64,000 bases of DNA. It comes from Bugulina stolonifera (lineage: Eukaryota; Bryozoa; Gymnolaemata; Cheilostomatida; Bugulidae). The stretch spans positions 2,501,001 through 2,565,000 of the forward strand of contig OW285188.1 in the NCBI GenBank assembly GCA_935421135.1, in the 5' to 3' direction. The translations under genes were made by a program, and so were the position numbers. The first letter of the stretch is position 1; each line of letters starts with the position of its first letter. This document shows positions 1 through 12,200 of the stretch, piece by piece. The notes beneath the pieces are model-generated. The model ran no database searches. It was not told the origin of the DNA and saw only the letters and a program-made list of their open reading frames with translations.

Positions 1-206
1 GGTAAAAGAACCAGGTGTGTCCGTACAGATAGCAAACTGACGGCACACTGACTTCTCCAGCAGGCACTCATTTATGTTAGTACAGAGACCAGGAGATGTC
101 ATTGTGTATCCCGATTTACAGACACACTTGTATGAACCAAGTAGATTCTCACACTCAGAGTTATCTCCACATGGCGAGTCTTCTGGAGGAATACACTCAT
201 TGATAT
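1..206 (-). CDS. Gene 1: calcium-binding EGF domains 4 and 5 (5 truncated by window edge)
   Basis: One exon holds a complete cbEGF ([28 protein letters not shown]) fused without an intron to the start of a second ([12 protein letters not shown], then CTDTPGSF). Translation is still open, at a codon boundary, at position 1. The gene continues beyond the left edge, so its C-terminus and any membrane anchor are unknown. Confidence 0.86.
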
Positions 207-3200
207 CTAGAGTAAAATAGTTAGTATCCAGAGTACAACAATTGATATTTAGAACAATACAACTAAATGTCATGCTATGTAATATAACTCATAGCTACAT
301 GTATACATAGTGGGATTAGTGTCTACAACAAGGTAGATATCACACTCACAGAGTGGGCTGGTACAGGGAGACGTAGAATAGAGGTAACTAACCGTAGCAC
401 TTCTTTGCTGCATCCGTATGTTTCTGGTAGCCATTTTTACACTCGCATTTGTATGAGCCCTTTGTGTTCACACACTCGGTTGTAGACTTACTACACTCAT
501 CCCTAGTGGTCGCACATTCATCTATGTCTGTAACAAACATAATTACCTTGGTTCTCTTGAATCATAGAATAGACTTAGTGCCAGCAAAAGGTTCCTATTA
601 TTGGACAGATAACCACCAGATATTAGCATATGAAAGGTTTATAATTGCCACAATCTTCAAACTGATTGTAATGATAAAGTAATAACTACACAGCATTGTA
701 CACACCTATACACTTGTCACCACTGGCAGACAAGGTGTAGCCTGTGTTACATAAACATTCATAGCCTGGGATGAGGTTTCTACATGTGGAGTGCTTCATA
801 CATTTATTATTCCCATTGCACTCGTTGACATCCTCACACTTTCCTGTAATATACATGTACATGATATACACATACACTACCCACCCGTAGTGCAGTACAA
901 AAATATGTATAATGTACATATTCTCTATTGTACATGTATGCAAGGAGTAAGAGAGAAGGAGGCTCGTCCATGAGAATTTTGTGTTCGATGCGCTCCTCGG
1001 TTTAAAAATATGAGCACATGAGTCGCTGGCATTTAGCGAGTAGACAACTCCGTTGAATCGTGATGCGCTTCTTCATTGCTAAACAGGTATAAAAGCAATG
1101 CACATGTGCACGGCCCTGGTGCTTAAAACGTCACAGCTATAACATCCAATCAAAATCATTTCTATGGAGAGATAAACAATATTGTTTATTGACATAGCCT
1201 ATAGTTTTAGCACTATTTTCATTTAGTGTGGGCATGTTGTAGGGTCCACAAACTAGCCTACCAACTAAAATGGTGTCTGAACTATACATCATAAATCAAA
1301 TGAAGTATATGGAGTCCTGATGTTAGAGAAACGTGTTCCACAAATTTGCTCGTTTTAACCGCGATTTCGACGTTTGTACATTTTTTTTATTATGAAGGAG
1401 CAAAGTTTAAATTTGGATTTTAACTTAACCAATTGCAGCAAGTTTAAATCTAGCAGGATTATTTTTGCTTAATTTGTTGAGCATGTTGGTATTTGCAAAA
1501 AGTGCCATTTTATTTTGAGATACGCAATTTTCTTCAAATCTGGCGAACTTACTTGCCGATATCTATCGTATCTCAGTGAAATATGTAGTGTGTTTATAGT
1601 CAGCCTGTTCATTAGAGTGTTACCAATTATTGACATCGATTATATTTTAATTTTAGTTGATGTGTGAATTTTACTTTTTTAAAAATATTCATCATCTTTT
1701 CTTCTTACTTTACCAAGTACCCGAGGCGCACATCGAACACCGGAAGCCCTTTATAACATATACGCAGGTTTTCATGGACGAGCCTCCTTCTCTCTCTTAC
1801 TCCTTGATGTATGTAAACAACTAGAATAAGTGATGTAGTATCTTCTCATATTGGGAGTTGTCATCTCTCAGTGACATATCATTATAATATGATACACGCA
1901 GGCAACAGGTACTCACCCGTGAACTTATATCCTTTCTTACACTTGCAATAGTAGGATCCAGGGCTATTGTGACAGGTGGCTCCCTCTACCTGACATTTGT
2001 TACGCGACAAACACTCATTGATATCTGTAAATATGTAGTTATGGATGAACAAGGTGAACTGATATAATGTGGTAAGTGTAGGCAAAGTGTAGCTCTAGAA
2101 TCGCATGTGAGCCGATTACCGAATAACTTAACTGGTCTCAGAGCAAAGGTAATATTTGATGTTGTAGACTTTGCTCTAAGGAAAACAACTCTTGGACTGT
2201 CGTGTTTTATATTTCATACGCAGTAATACCGATGAAGGATGCGTACAAGGCTTGCACCTCCCCACTCTTTTTGTCTGGAGCATTTTACAATGTCACAATA
2301 TTTTGAGGTTTTAAAACTTCTTTATTTCCTTTTATTGCCTGGATGCTAGAAGTTAATTAATTTTATTACAGATCTCCACTCTCATTGGTCAGATCAAGTA
2401 ATCTGTTGGAGGACATGGTGCAGCTGTGTCCAAATCTTCAAAATTTTCATGAAAAAACTCAAATTTGACTGCTAATTGTTGGCTGTTGTAGTCTATGCAG
2501 GCACTATTAAAGACACCATTAAAGCTTGAAGCTATCGCCAAATGTAGGTAAAACAATGTCCTTGTTGTCTCCTACATCCCTACTGTCTAAGGTTTACTAA
2601 AGATTTCCAACATTTGACGAATAAAATATTAGTCACGGGCTCATGGGTATTGTATTACAATAAGTTCATTGAAAGCTGTTGTTGATACTCTTGAGCAACG
2701 ATGCTCTGTATTATTTACTATAATTGCAACATAAAAATTTATACGCACATGTAAACACTTCATATGTACATGTAAAGTGATAGTTTCTATAACTGACTCT
2801 TGGGCTAGAGATTTCCCCTTATAATTTATGGTATAGGTGTCCAGCCAGCTTACATTGTTTGCATCATCTATACAATTCAGTACAATGCAATGCAATGCAT
2901 TAAAGTGCAATACAATACAACATACTGTAGAAGAAAGATATACAATGTACATGTATATTATTGCATTACCTTTACATCCCTCGCTGGTCATCTTAAATCC
3001 CTTATTACACACACAGGTGTTGGATATACATAGAGCGTCATCTCCACATGTGTTCGGCACAAATTTAGGTTTACCTCCTTCTTCACAGGTTACTTTGCGT
3101 TTACATTGATCTAGCAGTGCCGAGGTCTGTGCCTATTGTAACGTGTATACAATATGCCACATGACAATTAATGACCAAGAAATGAAAGCATGAAGTTACA

Positions 3201-6200
3201 CAAGAAATTAAAGACACATGCACCTACTAACGCGTGTACAACATGCACATGCATGCATTTCCATTGGTTAACTTTACTAACAGAATAATTTACATATTCA
3301 TAGTATTTAAATATTACAAATGATTCTTTTACTTGTTAACTCATGGAAGGCAGGAAATATTCATCAGTTTTCTTTACAGACACAATAAAATTCATACAAC
3401 ATGTACATGGGAAACATATATAAATAAATCTGCCTATCTGTATATTGTATAAGCACTCACTGGTAGTTTACCAACGAGGCCTTCAACCTTGCAGCCAATC
3501 AGAGTCTTGCACTCTCTCTCAGTCACACACTCATCAAGGTGATGTATGTAGCCGTCAGCACATGAGCACTGCACAGTGATTTGTCTGGGATTGTTCTCGT
3601 CACATGATGGGTCCACTTTCTTGCCCTCACAGTTCTTAACACACACCCCCTGCTGTACCTTAAAGATCTTGTTGGCTCCACATTTCTCGGCTAAAAAGTA
3701 ACCAAAGGTGATTGTTCCGTATTTCATTAACACTATACCTGGAAATCTATAAAACATGCTTTAGAATGGCTGTACTATGGAGTGTTTGCGAGAGAATATG
3801 TAGAACCCAATTTTATAGAATTTATCAAGTTTTCCGCCGGGTGTTCTGCGCTTATAGGATTGCTCTAAATCTGACCTAATAAATGAGCTAGTCCAAAATA
3901 GTTGAGCGGGAAACAAAGAATTAACGATAAAACAATGGAGATTTTCTCGAGAGTGGTGAACAGATTGTCCTCAAATTGGCTAGAAGCACCTGTGATACTA
4001 GCCCATTGTTGTCAGCGTACGTGATATTGATACCGATAGTATTAATAGGAGAGGAGCATTTAGAGGAACTTACATCATATAACAAAAGATGAATTGGTCT
4101 ACGGTCGCTGCCGAGGCAGGCCCTAGCCTTAGGCCCTCAGACCTGTGATTTATATATGTTACAATGCTGCCGGTCAGGATCTCGGCTCCAGGTGGTGCTA
4201 GGATCTTGGGACTGGGTCCACCGACATCGCTGCTGGGGCGGGTTCGTAGCCTTAGGCTCTCTACCCTTACCCAGGGCGGGGTGGGTACCCGACCCACCCA
4301 ACCCAACATATTGATGTTGGAGCTCGGGCTATCTACTTGGAGTTGTCTTCTTAATGCAAGGGAGCACAACTCCTCATGGAGTCATTGTAACATGCCTGTG
4401 CCACTAGAGGTCCTGTACATGCATGACCACAGTATATGAACACAAGCCATCATTATGGGATAAAGGGTCAAAAAAGTTTGAGCCATCCTACTGAGCATGT
4501 GTTCTTACAGAAGAAAGAGAAGACAACTCTCATTACGAAGTTTCTTGTTGGGCATTCAGTAGAAGTTCATGCCTCATTCATCTCAAAAGTGGTAAAAGCA
4601 CACTCTTTGTACGGACTGTCAACTACTTTTGGCTCGTAACGCTGACCTATGTTTTTATAGCCTAAGTGATTGGCATAGGTTGGGCGCTCGCCAACGAGCA
4701 ATGTTCTGACAACTTTGTCAAGAGAACTACAGTAAATTACTATGCACTTCATTTACTCAAGAAACTAGGTATTTAGGAACTTTGGTATAACATAGAATGA
4801 ATAGCATTGCTCACGGCATAACATAACTCATAACATACCATGTTCTAAATACAGGTACATGACTTGTACAAGTACAGTATATACATGTACATAAATGTAC
4901 ATACATGTATATCATAGTGCATACATGTATATCATAGTGCATACATAAAATTACTCATGACATAATGAAAAACAACGTATCAAAGTTTTACTATGCAGGC
5001 AATGATATTGAAAGAAAAGACCATTCCACTCCGTTTCCTTCCTCAAAATGTGGTCCAGAGGAAGAAAGGAGTTATGCTATCTCTTGTGCAAATGCATTCT
5101 TTTTATTGGTGTAACTCAAGCCAATCGCAAAGATTTCTTCACCACAACCCCGTATAAACAAATCATTTACATAAATGATATATTACTACAATTTTCACCA
5201 CACAAGTGTCAACCAGCAAAGCTAATATAAGAGCTAGCCAAAAACCTAGTAAATGGATGGCTAGAAAGTGAATTGCGGAACATCGGGACAGCCAAATTGG
5301 GTGTATTTGGGTTTACATGATATGATTATTGAGTGAGCCATCTTTCCTTTCACTATCTTTGGTACAGCTAAGTAGTGTACTGCATAATTATGTAACGTTA
5401 CTCACGACATAACGTATCCGAGCTGTACTGTACAGGTAAGTAATGCTGTTTGATGCAAGTATCAGCAAAGTTGGCTAGATAGCCACAAACAGATTTTTCA
5501 ACTTTCAACCGACAGTAGTCGAATTCGCATTCTTTCAACACTGTCTCGACGTAGGAGTCTTTTAGTAGCTTCAAACATTTCTGAAAAGACACAAAACATG
5601 TAACTCAACTGTGGATGTTTGTACTAGATGCAGCTTGTACATATACAATGTACACTGTCCATATACATGTATGATCAACCAACTCAACCTTTTTCCTGTT
5701 ATATCCTATCATATATACGACACATGCCAACACATACAACAATCTATAAACTACAGCACTTACCTGAGCCACAACATCCTCTTTAAAGAATTGGCCAATC
5801 ACAGCACACTTCTGCTTAGCTTTCTGTGTGTCAGCCTCACTGCACTCTTCGGGCTCAACTACTACACACGGCTTGTTGTCATCGCAATCTACATCATTGT
5901 CAAAGTCTGATGTCCTCCAGGAGTTACCCCACCTTGTGTAGCTACTAACCTATAACATGCGATATTCTCAAATTCACCACGAGAGTGCTCAAAAAACATT
6001 CAAACTGAAAATTCTTGGAGAAAATAACATAACACATTAACATGGCCAAATCCACGTTCACCCCAAAAACAGCTAACATAGGTAACAAATGTATGAGTAC
6101 GTGCACAGAGTACGTACGTGTAAATGAAAGTTGTGTAGACAGAGATGTAAGCTGTAACATGTACATACCCTGGTACCAGGCGTATCTAGACTGCCACATC

Positions 6201-9200
6201 TAGGTCCAGTAGTGAAATCATCAGCTGGGTCTTTGTTGTAGTCCCCACACAGTCCACAGAGATTACCCTGGTAGGACGACCTGACCTTCACTTGGAAAAT
6301 GTGCGAATAGCTGTAGACCACCTCAATTCCAGTGATCATATCTATGAGTTTCTGTAATGACACAGTCTCAGATGTATGACCAATCAGGAAGAGTTTCTTC
6401 CAATGATTGAATGGAGAAAGGAAAGATCAGTCACTTCGGCCAAAAACTGTCCGTTCCCTCCTCCTTTTACAATCTTTATAGATTACTTCACATAGTGAGG
6501 TCTAAGTTAGTTGTTTCACACACACACTATATTAACTGAGTACACACAGTAGGTGAGTACACACAGTAGGTGAGTACACACAGTAACTGAGTACACACAG
6601 TAGGTGAGTACACACAGTAGGTGAGTACACACAGTAACTGAGTACACACAGTAGGTGAGTACACACAGTAGGTGAGTACACACAGTAGGTGAGTACACAC
6701 AGTAACTGAGTACACACAGTAGGTGAGTACACACAGTAACTGAGTACACACAGTAGGTGAGTACACACAGTAACTGAGTACACACAGTAGGTGAGTACAC
6801 ACAGTAACTGAGTACACACAGTAGGTGAGTACACACAGTAGGTGAGTACACACAGTAGGTGAGTACACACAGTAGGTGAGTACACACAGTAGGTGAGTAC
6901 ACACAGTAGGTGAGTACACACAGTAGGTGAGTACACACAGTAGGTGAGTACACACAGTAGGTGAGTACACACAGTAGGTGAGTACGCACAGTAGGTGAGT
7001 ACGCACAGTAGGTGAGTACACACAGTAGGTGAGTACACACAGTAGGTGAGTACACACAGTAGGTGAGTACACACAGTAGGTGAGTACACACAGTAACTGA
7101 GTACACACAGTAGGTGAGTACACACAGTAGGTGAGTACACACAGTAGGTGAGTACACACAGTAACTGTGTACACACAGTAACTGAGTACACACAGTAGGT
7201 GAGTACACACAGTAGGTGAGTACACACAGTAGGTGAGTACACACAGTAGGTGAGTACACACAGTAACTGAGTACACACAGTAGGTGAGTACACACAGTAG
7301 GTGAGTACACACAGTAGGTGAGAAGGTGATGAGATGCTACATTACACGGTACAAGAGGTGATGATGATATGTTAACTTACAGCAGAAGGTGGAGATGATA
7401 TAACCAGTGTACCGCCAATCTGCAATGGAGTAGCTACTTGGGCACCATTTATAAGTACTTCTCCTTGACCTTGGAAAGTTACTGTCTACAAAGTGGAACA
7501 CACAACGTATGAAACCGAGCAGACTCGAGTGGGATTCCCTTTACTATGTATCAGGTAAGTACAGAAGTTGAATATTTCCTGTTGCCTTCTCCTGGTAGTA
7601 CCGCACTCAACAGAAGTTCAGTTGTTACAACATTGGAACAATTTATTAATAACAATTTTTGGTGATCCAGGTTTTGTGAAACTAGGAAATACACCAGCTG
7701 CGTGAAAAACACCTGAGTTTACAGTATACTGGTCTTGATGTCTATATTTTTGTAGTGAAACTCATAAAATATTGTAGTTTTAATTTTGTAAACTACAGCA
7801 AGAAGATTGCACCTATAGTATAAGGAGTGACCATTGCTAGTGCCATTACATAGATAAACATGCTACAAGCTCAGAAACACTGCACATGTGAGCAATGATA
7901 TGCTTCTACAATTCTCGGCCATCTATGGAATAAAACTTGATTGAATAGATTTTTAACCTACAAGTATATTTATACAAATCACCACTGATTCTCTACAAAC
8001 ATTCACAATCTGCAAGTGCCTGATGGTAATCCACACATAACAAAAACGTTCCATATCTCTGCAATTCTTCCACATATGAAGTGCAAGAATGTGATGAGTG
8101 ATGGAGGGAAGTCACAAAGCGAATCATTCAACAATTAATTTTGAAACCAACTCTACAGACGCTTCCTATGATTGGTCCCAATGATCTGGACAAACTCACC
8201 CAATCAGAATATTACATCTAATGGAGTAATAAAGCAGAATAGTATTCTGATATCGGGTGTCACATTCACTTACAGTGTAACTCTGACACACATTGATGTC
8301 TTACACATTACATTGAACTTTAACACTTAAGTATATTACTATCAGAGAGAGAAAAGTACCAGGTTTCTGTCATGTAGTACGACGTGTACGATTCTCATAA
8401 TGGACGCATGAAAGCGCGGATTTCGTCGCTTGAAGTCTCCTTTGATCTCAAACCTTGGTCTTTTACCGTTAGGGTGACCGTCCTTGCACTGGTCTCTCAC
8501 CATTGTGTATATACACATGCCTTGGTAGTCGTGTCGCCTGTTATCAAATGTATAGCAGTGAGGGTCGCCTCTGCAGCGGCACATAGTATCTACAATTATA
8601 CGCAGAACATAATTACCCTAAATGTGCTACATAGTTAAATCTAGAGAGATTATACAAGATGTCTATTGACAGTTACTGGATCTCTACTAAATCCACATGA
8701 AATACTGTATGTATAGCACTAAATAATAATGTAGAGGTCTATCATTTAAATACACTAAGAAGAAATACTGAGTCTTAGTATACCCACCCTCCTCTATGAA
8801 GCAAGCATCACATGTGTCAGCACAATCTCTCACCATCTCCGCGACCTTAGACAGACATTCACCTTTTTTCTTTCTAGCTGCACAGTCAGTTGCTTTATCA
8901 AAACAACCATTGGGTCCTGAAATGGCCGAATAACTGAGATACAATGTACGTGTAAGTTTGTCAAATTATGACATTACCTCATGATGACTAGAAGCTATTT
9001 TATGTGAAATAAAAGTAGATCGTCCCCAAGTTTTAGTGAACTTATTGGGACCATCGGGCCCAGTCCATGCAGGTCATTGAGTCGAGTTCAGTATAACGGA
9101 ACGATATACATGTACGTCTAATAATACGTAGATTGCAGTAAAGGTGAGCAACTCTAGACTAGCATAAATGTACACATGTACAAGCACTAATGCAGTGTGC

Positions 9201-12200
9201 AGGGCTAGCCAATGGCTGGCATAGCATAAAGCTCTAAGAAATCTATATTACACCATATACGTGTAAATGTTATCTAATGCATATATACATAGATGCAGAG
9301 CCTGTGGGTCGGAATTAACAAGCCCATACACATTCAGGAGAAGATGAGGGTGCCCAGGCTTACACATGTAGCCAAGGAAGCTCAGGCCTACATGTAGCAA
9401 GGTAAGGGAAGTCACAATGCAGTGAATGAATGAAGTGCAGATGCATAGTTTTTGCTTACCCTTTGTCCGCACGTGGCACATCTTACAGCTAGATTTACAA
9501 GCTTGTGCAATACTACAAACAAAAACATTAAGTAAAACAGTGTTTTACAGTGTACCGTAGGGTACCACAGTCATGTATCACAGTGTACCACAGTCCTGTA
9601 TCAAGGTTTATCCCAGTCAGTGTATCACAGAGTACCACAGTCCTGGATCACAGAGTCCCACAGTCCTGTATCACACAGTACCACAGTCATGTATCACAGT
9701 GTACCACAGTGTACCACAGTCCTGTATTAAGGTTTATCACGGTCAGTGTATCACAGAGTGCCACAGTCCTGTATCAAAGCGTTTCACAGTGTAAACTTGT
9801 GTTTCACATGAGACAACAGAAACTGATGCAACCATCACCGTGGAGTAGCTCTACTTACGCCGGGTTCTGACACTGCTGGGGCGTTGCTGCAGCTTGGCAG
9901 AAACGGGGATTTTCATCTTGACAATCTGAGAACCAATGTAGAAAGATTATATGCCTTATGTTGATGCAGTAGTACATTAGTAACAAAACATGTTTAAGTA
10001 GAGAAGGACAGGAAGTAACGTAACGTGTATGTAGGTAGAGAAGGTTACCTGTTGCAACTCCAATGCCGTAAACTGAGTTCCTCCAGTGACCCCCACATCT
10101 CTCCTCTTGATTACCAGTACATTGAAGATTACACTGTGATTCTGGTGTTCTACCATATTTGTTGAAACTATTATCACAGAAACACTCATGGCGGTACTGT
10201 AAGCCAGCGTACTTGAACCCTGAATGACCACAGCAATAACTCAAGTTAATAAGTTAATTAAATCAATGTGGTGGGGGTGCCGATTTCCTACATACACCAT
10301 ATACATGTACAATAACCAAATATGAATATAATACAAAATAGTTCAGGTTTAAGAGAATTTGGCTATTTTTTCGTGGATGTGAAACAAGTGTCTGACTGTT
10401 CAATAGACATAGTCCTTGTATAAAAAGATCACATAGTTGAGGTTCTTATTAATTTACATGTATATACATGTGCAAAAACGAGATCTACAGGAGCTAGGTA
10501 AATGTAGGAGGCCAGATAGGATGGCAGAGTGAACCATAATTAATTAATTATGCATGTGAGGACAACTACAAACTGATAAGATGACCGACCCACCTGTATT
10601 TGGCATAATAATATGTGGACTAAACATAAGGCCTTACCTTTGGTGAGACAGATACTGATGCATGTATCAATAGAGTTGGTGTGAATGTTCTTGACGAATA
10701 GACCAGATAAGTCTCTGGTGGATCTGTCTTCATGACAACCCAAATAGCTGACTCCTGCAAGTAATCACACCAAGCTGTGACATGTATAGAATAGGTAAAC
10801 AATGTCTGCACTGGTGTGCATGAATCTGCTGTAGGTGACTACTACAGTTGCTGACATGTTTCCTGCATTGCTGAAATTTCACCTGCTTCAGTTCTTCCAG
10901 TGTAGGTTATAGTGTATTCTCCAAGCAGAGTTGTGGTGATGTCCCCAAGATGGGTTTTGGTAGTGTCGAGGTGATGATGGCTTTTGTCATATTAGAAGGT
11001 TAGAGGTATTTTAGCATTAGATGAATGTGCAAACAACTACCTACTTGGATACCTACATGAGTAAATGTACTAAACTATTATGTTGTGGAACTGAGCAGCT
11101 GGTTTGGTAAACCACTCATACCTAGTCCAGTGGTATAGACCGAATTCCTCCATGACCCGCCACATTTCTCTCTCTGATTAGCTGGGCAAGTCCTGCTACA
11201 CTCTGATATAGGCCTTTCACCATATTGTCCATAATCCTTCCCACAGAAACATTCTCCACCATTTTGTAGACCGGCATATCGGAATCCTAGTGATAAATAC
11301 GAAGACTACAAATAGTGACATAGGAAAGAAACCATGGTTGTACTAATATAAAGTCAATACTACTACTGCTGTGAACTACAGTGCACGTGTATACAAGATA
11401 GCAAGGAGCTAAGTGGACAATTGTACCTTTTTGTTTGCAGTGGGAAACACATTTATCCACCTTGTTAGCAGAACCGAAAGCAGCGAAGGCTTTAGGTAGA
11501 TCTCTAGTGCGGGAATCTTCAAAGCAGCCAACGTACACCTGACTGGCTGAATCTCTCTCTGGAAACATATAAAAGTTGTGACAGCTACATGTGAGTAATA
11601 GATTAAAACAGACCACCAAGAGAGAAAGCTTGACCTACTTAAAAACCAAAAGCCATGCATTAGGTGTATTTGGAAACTGTACTGGTTCATATTGGACTGG
11701 TTTAAATATCCAAACACAACTTGACTAATGCTTGATTTGAAGGGGCTTCCCCTTGTTTATTGATAAATATTATTACCAGGCACGCCTAACCTAGCGGTAT
11801 AGCTAGCGCTATATTATTGAATAAAATATATTGTTATTGCCGCAGATTGCTATTTATAAGCTTGCACGGTGCAGTATCCGAATATGCCTATTATCTCAGT
11901 ACACCTATCCCTATTGCTATTTACACATTAAGGTTGGAACACATGAAGGCACTTTCTCTTTTGGGTGGACATTCAGGAACCAATACTCCCGAGACGCTTG
12001 AGCTGTGTCTGCTCACTAATGATTGGTTAACAAAGAAATTTAGCAAACATTGGCATGGGTGTTGAGTTGACTCCTGTTAATAACATCAGGAATGTGATTT
12101 GCCGATTGACCATTGTCACTCGACTACACAGTCCCTAGTATGTTTATCAAGGCTATAGCGTTTGACACTCATCAACAAAATCCACGCTCAAAATTGTTTT

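Noticed and set aside
4070..4439. Overlapping open frames on both strands
   Set aside because: The patch is GC-rich and open in several frames; no domain, and including it would break the C8-TIL splice phase.
6516..7312. Three overlapping minus-strand open frames of 253-264 residues
   Set aside because: They are translations of the 17-bp minisatellite in three frames; the low-complexity TVCT/LLCVL pattern and intronic position rule out a gene.
6533..7323. CRISPR-like array
   Set aside because: Units are contiguous with no unique spacers and the context is a eukaryotic intron.
9550..9870. Plus-strand 106-residue frame
   Set aside because: Encoded by the degenerate minisatellite between ShKT exons; repetitive and without a domain.
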